Below, one piece after another: positions 17,413 through 26,229 of a DNA stretch of 64,000 nucleotides; the stretch's first letter is position 1, and each line of letters starts with the position of its first letter. Both the position numbers and the translations under genes were made by a program. Source of the DNA: Pseudorhodobacter ferrugineus DSM 5888 (lineage in GTDB: Bacteria; Pseudomonadota; Alphaproteobacteria; Rhodobacterales; Rhodobacteraceae); assembly GCF_000420745.1 (NCBI RefSeq), contig NZ_ATVN01000004.1, positions 62,001 through 126,000 of the forward strand. The letters run 5' to 3'. The notes under the pieces are model-generated. The model ran no database searches, was not told the origin of the DNA, and saw nothing but the letters and a program-made list of their open reading frames with translations.

Positions 17413-18347
17413 CCATCGAGGCGCTGGCGGTTGAAGCGGCAGCGCATTGGGGCGGCACACCTCTGGCCCTGATCCGCAACCGTGAAAATGCGGTGTTTCG
17501 CATGGCCATGCCCAATGGCAAACAGGCGGCGCTGCGGCTGCATCGTGTGGGCTATCAAACGGCAGCGGCGATTGAATCGGAACTTTGGTTTTGTGGGGCT
17601 TTGGCCGCGCGTGACCTGCCCGTGCCGCGCCCTTTGTCCGCCCAAAACGGCGCAGGTTTGGTGACGTTGCAAGCAGGTCGTATGGCCAGTGCTGTGGAAT
17701 GGTTAGCGGGTGTGCCGCTGGGCGAGGCAGGTGTGCCTCTGACTGGCACGGCGCAGGCGCAGGCTGCGCGGCATCACGCCTTGGGCCGCCTTGTGGCACA
17801 GGTTCATGACGCGACTGCGGCGTTGCAGTTGCCAAACACATTCAACCGCCCCGCGTGGGACATCGACGGGCTGACGGGTGAAACCCCGTTTTGGGGCCGG
17901 TTTTGGGACCATCCTGCGCTGACCGAACCCGAACGCCAGCAGATGCAAGCTGCCCGCGCCTTTCTGCGCGATGCCTTGCAAACCCACGCCAAAAACGCGG
18001 ACTTGATGCCCATCCACGCCGATGTGCTGCGCGAAAACATACTTGTCGATGGCCCGCACCTGTCACTGATCGACTTTGACGACAGCGGCATGGGCTTTGC
18101 GCTGTATGACCTTGGAACTGTACTGTCGCAGAACCTTTATGAACCCGCATTCGCCGATATTCGTGCGGGGCTGATTGCAGGTTATGAAACCTTGCGGCCC
18201 GCAGACCCACATATGGTGGATATATTCACCCTTGCCCGCTGCCTTGCATCTGTGGGTTGGACCATGCCGCGCCTGTCCCACGATGACCCAATCATGCGCA
18301 GCCACATTGCTCGCGCGCTGCTGTGTGCCACGCGTGTTATGGGATGA
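17409..18347 (+). CDS. Phosphotransferase, aminoglycoside/choline kinase (APH) fold
   Basis: Predicted small-molecule kinase of 312 residues. The Brenner motif is visible with H203, D205 and N210 (PIHADVLRENIL), followed by the metal-binding DFDDSG at 222-227. The N-terminal lobe has NRENAVFRM and QAALRLHR as the likely nucleotide-binding strand. Overlap with the upstream PLP enzyme (ATGA) suggests a pathway in which the kinase phosphorylates an amino alcohol such as hydroxylysine or ethanolamine and the PLP enzyme eliminates the phosphate. It is more like APH-fold hydroxylysine kinases than drug-resistance enzymes, but this is inference. The downstream Nudix gene also overlaps it. Confidence 0.82.
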   Translation: MTIEALAVEAAAHWGGTPLALIRNRENAVFRMAMPNGKQAALRLHRVGYQTAAAIESELWFCGALAARDLPVPRPLSAQNGAGLVTLQAGRMASAVEWLAGVPLGEAGVPLTGTAQAQAARHHALGRLVAQVHDATAALQLPNTFNRPAWDIDGLTGETPFWGRFWDHPALTEPERQQMQAARAFLRDALQTHAKNADLMPIHADVLRENILVDGPHLSLIDFDDSGMGFALYDLGTVLSQNLYEPAFADIRAGLIAGYETLRPADPHMVDIFTLARCLASVGWTMPRLSHDDPIMRSHIARALLCATRVMG

Positions 18348-18796
18348 TCGCAACCCTGTCGCGCCTTATTCACAGCTTGTTCTACCGCCCCGACCTGTTG
18401 CAAGTCGCGGCCTTGTGCTGGCGCGAAACCGACAACGGCCTCGAAATCTTGCTTATCCGCAGCCTTGACAGCAACCGCTGGATCATTCCCAAAGGCTGGC
18501 CAATGCGTGGCAAAACCCTGTCCCAAGCCGCCGAAATTGAGGCGTGGGAGGAAGCGGGCGTTTCCGGCCAGATTTCGGCAGATCCGATTGGCAGCTTTCA
18601 GTATGAAAAACGGCGTGGATCAGGGGTCAAACAATCTTGCACGGTGCAGGTGTTTGCCCTCCACGTCACAACCCGCAAAGACGACTTTCCCGAGGCGGAC
18701 CTGCGCCGCGCAAAATGGTTTAGTCAGGCCGATGCCCGTAAACGCCTGCGAGAGCCGGATTTGCAGGCGCTTATCCAAAACCATTTCACGCCATGA
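18344..18796 (+). CDS. Nudix hydrolase, diphosphoinositol-polyphosphate phosphohydrolase-like
   Basis: Predicted pyrophosphohydrolase of 150 residues. The Nudix box reads KGWPMRGKTLSQAAEIEA then WEEAGV. The final EE-G core that binds Mg2+ is intact, but the usual first Glu is Lys and the Arg before the catalytic helix is Ile. A similar variation is usual in the alphaproteobacterial DIPP-like branch (PKGWP...A.EA.EEAG). ATG 18344 overlaps the stop codon of the APH kinase gene, so the gene ends the arfB-initiated run of overlapping genes. Substrate unknown; a diphosphoinositol or nucleoside diphosphate derivative is only a family-level guess. Confidence 0.85.
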   Translation: MIATLSRLIHSLFYRPDLLQVAALCWRETDNGLEILLIRSLDSNRWIIPKGWPMRGKTLSQAAEIEAWEEAGVSGQISADPIGSFQYEKRRGSGVKQSCTVQVFALHVTTRKDDFPEADLRRAKWFSQADARKRLREPDLQALIQNHFTP

Positions 18797-18873
18797 TCTG
18801 ATCCCCGTTGTTTCCTTGGTAAAAACCAGATAGCCCCGCGCGAAATGTAACGCTCGCATGACAGGTTTTTACA

Positions 18874-20346
18874 ATGTCCGACCGCCCGGTGAACCAGTGG
18901 AAAACGCTGGACAAAGACCTTAACCGTATCTCGCATCTGGAAATGGCCACGCAATATGTGGCGCGCCCGCTGGTGGCACCGGGGCTGGGGCTGGCGTTTA
19001 TTGTGGTGGTGGCGATCATCGCGGCAGTGCTGACCGGCGGGTCACAAGACCAGTTGATCGTAATTTCGGCAGCGGTGTTCGGGGCCTATATGGCGCTGAA
19101 TATCGGGGCCAATGACGTAGCCAATAACATGGGCCCTGCCGTGGGGGCCAATGCCCTGACAATGGGCGGCGCAATTGCGATTGCGGCAGTGTTTGAAACG
19201 GCAGGCGCCTTGCTGGCGGGGGGCGATGTTGTGTCGACCATTTCGGGCGGGATTGTCGCACCCGAAAGCCTTGCCGATCAGGCCACATTCATCTGGGCGA
19301 TGATGGCCGCGCTGATTTCGGCCGCGCTGTGGATCAACCTTGCCACATGGCTTGGCGCACCCGTTTCCACCACCCATTCGGTTGTTGGCGGCGTTATGGG
19401 GGCAGGCATTGCCGCCGCTGGCCTGATGGCGGTGAACTGGCCAACGATGGGGGCCATCGCGGCAAGCTGGATCATCTCACCCGTATTGGGTGGGGCTGTG
19501 GCCGCGATGTTTTTGGCGTTTATCAAGGCCAAGATCGAAACCGCCGAGGATAAAATCGCCGCAGCCCGCCTTTGGGTGCCAATTTTGATTGCGATCATGG
19601 CAGGCACTTTTGCCGCCTATCTGTCGATCAAGGGTTTGAAAAAGGTCATCAATATCGACATGTCCAGTGCACTGTTGATCGGATTGGGGGTTGGTATCGC
19701 GACCCAGATCATCACCAAACCCCTTATCCGTAAACAATCCGAAGGATTGGAAAACCGCAAAAAGTCGCTGAAAAAACTGTTCGGCATGCCGCTGGTTGCC
19801 TCGGCTGCGTTGTTGTCCTTTGCGCATGGCGCGAATGACGTGGCCAATGCGGTTGGCCCTTTGGCCGCCATCGTCCATGCAGTGCAGGATTTTGACAGTT
19901 CGACCAAGGTGCAAATCCCGCTGTGGGTCATGATCGTTGGCGCGGCTGGCCTGTCGTTCGGCCTGATGCTGTTCGGGCCAAAGCTGATCCGCATGGTTGG
20001 CAGCCAGATCACCAAACTGAACCCGATGCGCGCCTATTGCGTGGCACTGTCGGCAGCGATTACCGTGATCGTTGCGTCATGGCTGGGCCTACCGGTCAGC
20101 TCAACCCATATCGCCGTCGGGGCCATTTTCGGCGTGGGCTTCTACCGTGAATGGCATGCCGAACGCCGCGCGCGCGAACTGGGCATCCTGAAAGGCAAAC
20201 CCGTCGCCCCCGAAGAACGCAGCCGCCGCAAACTGGTACGCCGCTCGCATTTCCTGACCATCATCGCAGCATGGGTGATCACGGTTCCGGCAACCGCTAT
20301 GTTGTCGGCGTTGGTCTATCTGGGACTATCCATGGTGGCGTCATAA
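18874..20346 (+). CDS. Inorganic phosphate transporter, PiT family
   Basis: Membrane transporter of 490 residues that takes up phosphate (often as a metal-phosphate complex) with H+ or Na+. The two PiT signature repeats are obvious: GANDVANNMGPAVGANALTM near residue 75 and SFAHGANDVANAVGPLAA near residue 310. Matching partner motifs PVSTTHSVVGGVMGAG and PVSSTHIAVGAIFGVG lie in the two halves. About ten hydrophobic helices surround a cytoplasmic loop rich in Lys and Arg (RKQSEGLENRKKSLKK). Its start codon stands alone with its own 77-base upstream gap. No Pho-box was recognised. Confidence 0.93.
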   Translation: MSDRPVNQWKTLDKDLNRISHLEMATQYVARPLVAPGLGLAFIVVVAIIAAVLTGGSQDQLIVISAAVFGAYMALNIGANDVANNMGPAVGANALTMGGAIAIAAVFETAGALLAGGDVVSTISGGIVAPESLADQATFIWAMMAALISAALWINLATWLGAPVSTTHSVVGGVMGAGIAAAGLMAVNWPTMGAIAASWIISPVLGGAVAAMFLAFIKAKIETAEDKIAAARLWVPILIAIMAGTFAAYLSIKGLKKVINIDMSSALLIGLGVGIATQIITKPLIRKQSEGLENRKKSLKKLFGMPLVASAALLSFAHGANDVANAVGPLAAIVHAVQDFDSSTKVQIPLWVMIVGAAGLSFGLMLFGPKLIRMVGSQITKLNPMRAYCVALSAAITVIVASWLGLPVSSTHIAVGAIFGVGFYREWHAERRARELGILKGKPVAPEERSRRKLVRRSHFLTIIAAWVITVPATAMLSALVYLGLSMVAS

Positions 20347-20388
20347 CGGCCCTGCCAAAAATGTTGCAACCCTGATACACCTAACTTC

Positions 20389-20409
20389 TTATTAATAAAC
20401 ATATGTTTA
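20389..20409. promoter_or_regulatory. Adjacent palindromes upstream of the interrupted Hint gene
   Basis: 20389-20398 is TTATTAATAA and 20396-20409 is TAAACATATGTTTA. Both are perfect palindromes overlapping by three bases in an AT-rich intergenic stretch. They sit 45-80 bases before the possible starts of the Hint gene, a position suited to an operator. No regulator is identified. Confidence 0.4.
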
Positions 20410-20453
20410 CCCTGCGCCAACTATGGTAAGCTGACATTTTGTAATCATTCGGA

Positions 20454-21713
20454 TTGGCTGCCGCCCGAAGAGTGGTTGAGGTTGGTGAGTTGGCGGATCT
20501 TTTACGCGGTGGTATCGCAATAAATGAGATCTTGGCGGACCCGAACGGGGCCACCTCGTTCGATACAGATGGCAACGGCACAGCCGCGGCTACTGATGAA
20601 TTTGTCGAACTCGTCAACGTCACCAATTCATCCATCAGCATTGCAGGCCTTCAGCTTTGGGACCGTGGCTCCGGCCGCTGGTTCATCTTTCCGACTGGGG
20701 CCGTGCTGGGGCCGGGCGGACGCGCGGTGGTGGTGGTCGGGGTGCAAGCTGGGGGCAGTTTGCCAGCAGTTCCAGCAGGCAGTCTTGCATTCAACGCTGG
20801 GCGCGGGTCGGCGGTTATCAACAACACGGGCGACAATGTGGTCGTTTATGACCCCACCGCCAACAGCTATATCATAGCGCGGTTCAACGGTGTGGCGTTG
20901 GACAATCCTACATCGGCGGGCACCTACACCGGATTTTCCAGCACGGACACGCGGATCGGTGCGGGCGAGAATTTTGGCAATGACATCGACGGCATGTCCA
21001 TCCAGCGCGCGCCGGACGGGTCGAATGTCTTTGTTAACAACAAAACGCCCACGCCGGGCACGTTCAACGTCTGCTTTACAGCCGGAACCCGCATTCAAAC
21101 GCCGCGCGGAATGGTGGCGATTGAAACCTTGCGCCCCGATGATCTGGTCCTGACCCGCGATCATGGGCCGCAACGTGTGGCCTAGATATGGTCGGACACC
21201 CACAGCGCCGATGCCCTTGCCCAGAACGAGCGCCTGCGCCCCGTGCGCATTGCGCGGCACGCCTTTGGCAATGGCCTGCCCCGCCGTGACCTGCTTGTGT
21301 CACAGCAGCACCGTATTCTCATCGGCTCGCGCATTGCCGAACGGGTTTTTGGCACCGCCGAGGTGCTGATTGCCGCGAAAAACCTGATCGCTTTGGATGG
21401 CGTCGAAGTGGTGTTGCCTGACCACAGTGTGACCTACATCCACCTGCTGTTTTGTGAACATGAGATCATTTTTGCCGAAGGCACAGCAAGCGAAAGCCTG
21501 TATTTGGGGCCACAAGCCTTGCGCGCGATGGACGCACCCGCGCTGGCCGAGCTTGAACTGTTGCTGGGTGTAGATGGCAGCAGCCTGCCGCAAACCGCCC
21601 ACAAACCCGCCCGCCTGTTTGCCGTGGGCAAGCAGGCCCGCCTGCTGGTGGAGCGCCATATCAAGAACAGTCAGGCGCTATTGCCCCGCCTGACTGCTTT
21701 TGCCGCGACCTGA
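20454..21713 (+). pseudogene. Lamin-tail plus Hint domain protein, interrupted by in-frame TAG
   Basis: Together the two halves encode about 420 residues. The first half has a lamin-tail-like domain (IAINEILADPNGATSFDTDG, ATDEFVELVNVTNSSISIAG) and the start of a Hint_2 domain with its Cys (VCFTAGTRIQTPRGMVAIETL, DDLVLTRDHGPQRV). A TAG at 21183-21185 interrupts it exactly where relatives read RWIG or RWIWS. The same frame then continues without shift: WSDTHSADALAQNERLRPVR, LLVSQQHRILIGSRIAERVF, VTYIHLLFCEHEIIFAEGTA, to TGA at 21711. The start is uncertain: TTG 20454, GTG 20472 or TTG 20490, the last with a nearby GAGG. Either a recent nonsense mutation or a regulated read-through. Confidence 0.75.
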
Positions 21714-21718
21714 CTGGG

Positions 21719-23011
21719 TCAGACGATCACATCCATCGCGTTCTGTGCGCCCACGCCAAATACCCGTTTATAGCGCGCTATCTCATCCGCAGGGCCCATC
21801 GCCTTGTTCGGATTATCCGACAGCTTTACCGTGGGTCGTCCGTTCGCCGAAATCGCCTTGCAGACAAGGCTGAACGGCGCCAGCGCGTCGTCCGCCACCA
21901 GCCCACGGAAATCATTGGTCAGCATGGTCCCCCAACCGAATGACACCTTTACGCGGCCCACGAATTGCCGGTGCAACTGTTCAATAATCTCCACGTCCAA
22001 CCCGTCCGAAAAAATAACCAGCTTTTGCCGGGGGTCTTCACCCCGATCCTGCCACCATTTGATCGCCGTTTCCGCCCCCGTGGCCGGATCACCGCTGTCA
22101 ATGCGAATGCCGGTCCATTTGGCCAACCATTCCGGCGCGCGGTCCAAAAAGCCTTTGGTCCCATAGGTATCGGGCAGCATAATCCGCAGATTGCCTTCAT
22201 GTTCTTCGTGCCAATCGGCAAGCACCTGATAGGGCGCTTGGGACAATTCGGCGTCACTATTGGCCAAAGCGCTGTAAACCATCGGCAGTTCATGCGCGTT
22301 CGTGCCAATCGCCTCCATCTCGCTGCGCATCGCGATCAGGCAGTTGGACGTGCCCGCAAACGCATCGCCAAGACCTTCTTGCATCGCCTGCACGCACCAA
22401 TCCTGCCACAAGAACGAATGGCGGCGGCGGGTGCCAAAATCGGCAATCTTCAACCCCTCAACCTTGCGCAGGCGTTCAATCTTTTCCCACAGCTTTGTCA
22501 TCGCGCGGGCATAGAGCACCTGCAATTCAAACTTGCCCATATGGCCCAGCACCGCGCGGCCGCGCAGCTCCATCAGCACGGCCAGCGCGGGAATTTCCCA
22601 CATCATCACCTCGGGCCATTTGCCCTCGAACGTCAGCTCATACTGGCCATCGCGTTTTTCCAGATGATAGGGCGGTAGTTGCAGCCCCTCGAACCATTCG
22701 ATGAAATCGGATCGGAACATCTGGCGCTTGCCATAAAACATATTGCCCCGCAGCCAGGTGCTTTCGCCGCGCGACAGACGCAAGGTGCGGATATGGTCCA
22801 ACTGTTCACGCAGCTCGCCCTCATCCACAATATCGGCAAGGCGGATGGTTTTGGTCCGGTTGATCAGGCTAAAGGTGACATTGGTATCAGGCTTGTTGCG
22901 AAACACCGACTGGCACATCAGCAGTTTGTAAAAATCGGTATCGATCAACGACCGCACAATCGGGTCAATCTTCCACTTGTGGTTATGCACCCGCGTTGCA
23001 ATATCGACCAT
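21719..23011 (-). CDS. pncB: Nicotinate phosphoribosyltransferase
   Basis: Joins nicotinate and PRPP to nicotinate mononucleotide, using ATP, in the NAD salvage pathway. The 430-residue protein has the family start DTDFYKLLMCQSVF, the central EGLKIADFGTRRRHS region, GTSNCLIA and HELPMVYSAL, and a C-terminal phosphate-binding part IRIDSGDPATGAETAIKWW with SDGLDVE. ATG 23011 was selected because GGAAGGAACGATC precedes it; the longer open frame upstream lacks a site. It is divergent from argC and one gene away from pncA, the nicotinamidase that makes its substrate. Confidence 0.95.
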   Translation of the reverse strand: MVDIATRVHNHKWKIDPIVRSLIDTDFYKLLMCQSVFRNKPDTNVTFSLINRTKTIRLADIVDEGELREQLDHIRTLRLSRGESTWLRGNMFYGKRQMFRSDFIEWFEGLQLPPYHLEKRDGQYELTFEGKWPEVMMWEIPALAVLMELRGRAVLGHMGKFELQVLYARAMTKLWEKIERLRKVEGLKIADFGTRRRHSFLWQDWCVQAMQEGLGDAFAGTSNCLIAMRSEMEAIGTNAHELPMVYSALANSDAELSQAPYQVLADWHEEHEGNLRIMLPDTYGTKGFLDRAPEWLAKWTGIRIDSGDPATGAETAIKWWQDRGEDPRQKLVIFSDGLDVEIIEQLHRQFVGRVKVSFGWGTMLTNDFRGLVADDALAPFSLVCKAISANGRPTVKLSDNPNKAMGPADEIARYKRVFGVGAQNAMDVIV

Positions 23012-23130
23012 GATCGTTCCTTCCCTGCTATCCCCAGCGGTTAAATCAAGCTGCCCGTCACTTGTCCAGCTTGGCGAAGGCCGCCACAGCCTGTATACGG
23101 GCCGCAACCACAGCCAAAAGGGGCAAGGAT

Positions 23131-24039
23131 ATGAGCGCGAAAGTCTTTATCGACGGCGAAGTTGGCACGACTGGCCTGCAAATCCGTGACCGCTTGGTAA
23201 ACCGCGAAGATATCACCCTGATTTCCCTGCCCGAGGATCGCCGCAAAGACGCGGCCGCGCGGGCCGATGCGTTTGCGCAAGCCGATGTCGCCATTTTGTG
23301 CCTGCCCGATGATGCATCACGCGAAGCGGCGGTGATTTGCGAAACCCTGCCCACGCGCCTTATCGACGCCAGCACCGCCCACCGCATCAATCCAAACTGG
23401 GTCTACGGTTTTCCCGAACTGGCCGCTGGCCAACGCGCGGCGATAGCGGGCGCGAAACTAGTGTCTAACCCCGGTTGCTATTCCACCTGCGCCATAGCAC
23501 TTTTGCGGCCATTGACCGATGCGGGTTTGATTTCCAGCGATGCCGATCTGTCGATCTTTGGCATTTCGGGCTATACGGGCGGCGGCAAGGCAATGATTGC
23601 CGAATATGAAAAGGGTGAAACCACAGGCAATTTCATCTATGCCACGCCCCAGCATCACAAACACATGCCCGAAGTGATGCATTACGGCAAGGTCGCAAAA
23701 TCCCCGATTTTTGTGCCTAGCGTGGGCCAATATGCCCAAGGCATGATCGTGCAAATTCCGCTGCACACCAGCCGCGCGGTTGAACTGCATGCCGCCCTGA
23801 CCGCCCACTATGCCGGCAGCCAGTTCGTCAACGTCCGCCCCTTGGATCAGGCACAGGCACGCGAAAACCCGCAGGCGTTCAACACCACCAACCAGTTGGA
23901 ACTGGCGGTACTGGGCGATGCCGCTGATGGCCGTGTGGTGCTGTCGGCCATTCTGGATAACCTTGGCAAGGGTGCGTCAGGCGCTGCGGTGCAGAACCTG
24001 AACATCATGCTGGGGCTGGATGACGCCGCAGGTCTTTAA
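23131..24039 (+). CDS. argC: N-acetyl-gamma-glutamyl-phosphate reductase, short type
   Basis: NADPH-dependent enzyme of arginine synthesis that reduces N-acetylglutamyl phosphate to the semialdehyde. At 302 residues it is the short (type 2) ArgC. The N-terminal Rossmann motif is GEVGTTGLQIRDRL, and the catalytic cysteine is C116 in VSNPGCYSTC. GISGYTGGGKAMI and HKHMPE segments follow as expected. ATG 23131 is preceded by GGGGCAAGGAT. It lies between pncB (divergent) and pncA (convergent); no other arginine genes are nearby. Confidence 0.95.
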   Translation: MSAKVFIDGEVGTTGLQIRDRLVNREDITLISLPEDRRKDAAARADAFAQADVAILCLPDDASREAAVICETLPTRLIDASTAHRINPNWVYGFPELAAGQRAAIAGAKLVSNPGCYSTCAIALLRPLTDAGLISSDADLSIFGISGYTGGGKAMIAEYEKGETTGNFIYATPQHHKHMPEVMHYGKVAKSPIFVPSVGQYAQGMIVQIPLHTSRAVELHAALTAHYAGSQFVNVRPLDQAQARENPQAFNTTNQLELAVLGDAADGRVVLSAILDNLGKGASGAAVQNLNIMLGLDDAAGL

Positions 24040-24040
24040 G

Positions 24041-24062
24041 GCGGCTGGCCTTTAAGCCAACC
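24041..24062. terminator. Hairpin between convergent argC and pncA
   Basis: GGCTGGC and GCCAACC can pair (one wobble) around a CTTTAA loop, located just after the argC stop and overlapping the pncA end. There is no clear T-run on either strand, so a terminator role is tentative. Confidence 0.35.
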
Positions 24063-24648
24063 GAACCCCCGCCGCTTTCATTTTATCCACCATGCCCACC
24101 AATGACCCGTCAAGGTCAATGGCGCGGCACAGGTCCATCCGCACGGTCACGTCAAACCCCTGCGCCACGGCATCCAACGCGGAAAACCCCACGCAAAAAT
24201 CGGTGGCAAGGCCGGTCAGGACCAGCTTTGTCACGCCACGGCTGCGCAAATACCCGTCCAGCCCCGTTGGCGTTTTGTGGTCATTCTCAAAGAACGCGGA
24301 ATAGCTGTCGATCTGGGACCGAAACCCTTTGCGGATAATCATATCGGCGCGGTCACTGTTCAGGTCATCATGAAACGCCGCCCCGTTTGACCCCTGCACA
24401 CAATGGCGCGGCCACAGCACTTGGGGGCCATAAGGCATGTCCATCATGCTATACGGGTCCGCCCCCGCATGATTATCGGCAAAGGACGAATGCCCCGCCG
24501 GATGCCAATCCTGCGTCAGCACCACAGCGCCGAATTCGGCCATCAGCACATTGATTCCCGCCACAATCGCATCGCCGCCCGCCACAGCCAGCGCGCCACC
24601 AGGGCAAAAATCATTCTGCACATCAATCACAATCAGCGCGCTTGTCAT
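24052..24648 (-). CDS. pncA: Nicotinamidase
   Basis: Hydrolyses nicotinamide to nicotinate and ammonia (also pyrazinamide). The 198-residue isochorismatase-fold protein shows the catalytic triad D9 (VIDVQNDF), K107 (IIRKGF) and C152 (ATDFCVGFSALD). Metal ligands D47, H49 and H53 are in TQDWHPAGHSSF, and HCVQGSNGAAFH is also conserved. It feeds PncB, encoded 1 kb away. It converges with argC and is divergent from trhO, with about 70 bases between the starts. Confidence 0.95.
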   Translation of the reverse strand: MTSALIVIDVQNDFCPGGALAVAGGDAIVAGINVLMAEFGAVVLTQDWHPAGHSSFADNHAGADPYSMMDMPYGPQVLWPRHCVQGSNGAAFHDDLNSDRADMIIRKGFRSQIDSYSAFFENDHKTPTGLDGYLRSRGVTKLVLTGLATDFCVGFSALDAVAQGFDVTVRMDLCRAIDLDGSLVGMVDKMKAAGVRLA

Positions 24649-24715
24649 AACCGTCCCCTATCCTGCGTCATCTGATACCTTGCCTTTTTGCGCGCAGCAC
24701 GGCAAGAGAATGCCC

Positions 24716-25621
24716 ATGTTTACAATCGCAGCCCTTTACCATTTCACCCGCTTCCCCGACTTTGCCGCCTTGCAACAGCCGCTGCTGGCGCTTGGCCGTG
24801 CGAATGGCATCCGCGGGTCACTTTTGTTGGCATCCGAAGGGATCAATGGCACCATTTCCGGCGACCGCGCGGGGATTGATACCATGCTAGCCCATATCCA
24901 CGCCCTGCCCGGTTGCACCGATCTGGAACACAAGGAAAGCTGGTCCGACGACCAACCCTTTGGCCGTTTCAAGGTGCGGTTGAAAAAGGAAATCGTGTCG
25001 ATGGGCCAGCCCGATATCGACCCGCGCGCCAAGGTTGGGCACTATCTGAACCCTGCGGAATGGAACGCGCTGATCGCCGACCCCGATGTCGCCATCATCG
25101 ACACCCGCAATGATTACGAGGTGGGGATTGGAACCTTTGAGGGCGCTATTGACCCCGAAACCAAATCCTTCCGCGAATTTCCTGCGTGGTGGGAGGCGAA
25201 CAAACACCGCTTTCACAACAAACGCATCGCGATGTTTTGCACTGGCGGGATTCGCTGTGAAAAATCCACGAACTATCTGCTGGGCCAAGGGGTCGAGGAT
25301 GTGTACCACCTGAAAGGCGGCATCCTGAAGTATCTTGAGGAAATGCCACAGGATCAAAGCCGCTGGAACGGCGAATGCTATGTGTTCGACAACCGCGTGT
25401 CCGTGGGCCATGGCCTTGTGCCCGGCCCCTATTCCACCTGCCACGCCTGCCGCCGCCCGCTTGCGCCCGCCGATACGGCACGGTCCGAATATGAAGAAGG
25501 TGTGTCCTGCCATCAGTGCCACCATGAACACACAGACGAAGACCGCGCGCGGTTTCGCGAACGGCAAAAACAAATCGCGCTGGCCCGCGCCCGCGGCGAA
25601 CGGCATTTGGCCGAAGGCTAG
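24716..25621 (+). CDS. trhO: tRNA uridine(34) hydroxylase, rhodanese-fold
   Basis: TrhO (YceA) introduces the 5-hydroxy group at uridine 34 of tRNAs, the first step to 5-methoxyuridine, using O2. The protein is 301 residues. The N-terminal acylphosphatase-like region is followed by a rhodanese domain (VAIIDTRNDYEVGIGTFEGA) with active-site C175 in MFCTGGIRCEKS. The Cys-rich C-terminal segment (CHACRRPL, CHQCHHEH) is typical. ATG 24716 was chosen over ATG 24710 because the AAGAGA site is at better spacing for it. Confidence 0.93.
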   Translation: MFTIAALYHFTRFPDFAALQQPLLALGRANGIRGSLLLASEGINGTISGDRAGIDTMLAHIHALPGCTDLEHKESWSDDQPFGRFKVRLKKEIVSMGQPDIDPRAKVGHYLNPAEWNALIADPDVAIIDTRNDYEVGIGTFEGAIDPETKSFREFPAWWEANKHRFHNKRIAMFCTGGIRCEKSTNYLLGQGVEDVYHLKGGILKYLEEMPQDQSRWNGECYVFDNRVSVGHGLVPGPYSTCHACRRPLAPADTARSEYEEGVSCHQCHHEHTDEDRARFRERQKQIALARARGERHLAEG

Positions 25622-25733
25622 CTGCGCCGTTCATGACAATCCGGTGAGAATCCGCTGATTTACCTTTACGGACCTATGCGCATTGCCCGTCGCAGTTATA
25701 CTCGTATGACTTTTTTCAAATAGGAGCATCCCC

Positions 25734-26174
25734 ATGCGATTCGTTGCCAAAGCCTTAATTGTAGGCCTAACCCTGACCGCTGGTATCGCCATCGCCAAAG
25801 AAGGCGTCCAGGACCCAACCGTCAAAGCCCGGATGGATTTGATGAGCACTGTTGGCATGAACACCAAGGTTCTTGGTGATATGGCAGGCGGCAAAGCCCC
25901 GTTTGATGCCAGCGCCGCCGAGGCTGCCAAAACAGCCCTTGCCGCCGCTGCCGCCCAGATCCCCGCCGCCTTCGAGGTTGAAGCCGATGATCCGGTATCC
26001 GAGGCCCGCCCCGACATCTGGATGAACATGGAAGGCTTTGTTGAAAAGGCCAAGGGTCTGGAAACTGCCGCCAATGCGATGGATGTGTCCTCGCTGGAAT
26101 CGGTTCAGGCCGGCATGGGTGCCATTGGCGGCAGCTGCAAAGCCTGCCACAGCGATTTCCGCGCCAAAAAGTAA
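25734..26174 (+). CDS. Cytochrome c'
   Basis: Periplasmic four-helix-bundle c-type cytochrome, 146 residues with a 21-residue signal peptide (ending AGIAIA). The heme motif C135-K-A-C138-H139 lies close to the C-terminus as usual in this family, with the axial His provided by H139. Family proteins bind NO and may protect against nitrosative stress. Helix signatures RMDLMSTVGMNTKVLGDM and FVEKAKGLETAANAMD are present. A good hairpin (26194-26222) follows the stop, and the gene appears to be transcribed alone, with the start preceded by AGGAGC. Confidence 0.93.
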   Translation: MRFVAKALIVGLTLTAGIAIAKEGVQDPTVKARMDLMSTVGMNTKVLGDMAGGKAPFDASAAEAAKTALAAAAAQIPAAFEVEADDPVSEARPDIWMNMEGFVEKAKGLETAANAMDVSSLESVQAGMGAIGGSCKACHSDFRAKK

Positions 26175-26193
26175 GGCAACACTCACCCAGAAT

Positions 26194-26229
26194 GGCCAGC
26201 GCTGCACCCCGCATCGCTGGCCGCTTTCT
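26194..26229 (+). terminator. Rho-independent terminator after cytochrome c'
   Basis: Perfect 8-bp stem GGCCAGCG (26194-26201) with CGCTGGCC (26215-26222) around a 13-base loop, followed by GCTTTCTATC. It sits 20 bases past the cytochrome stop and directly before the end of the convergent lipoprotein gene. Confidence 0.6.

Noticed and set aside
16579-17841. 420-codon minus-strand frame
   Set aside because: Antisense to the PLP enzyme and the APH kinase; composition of a shadow frame.
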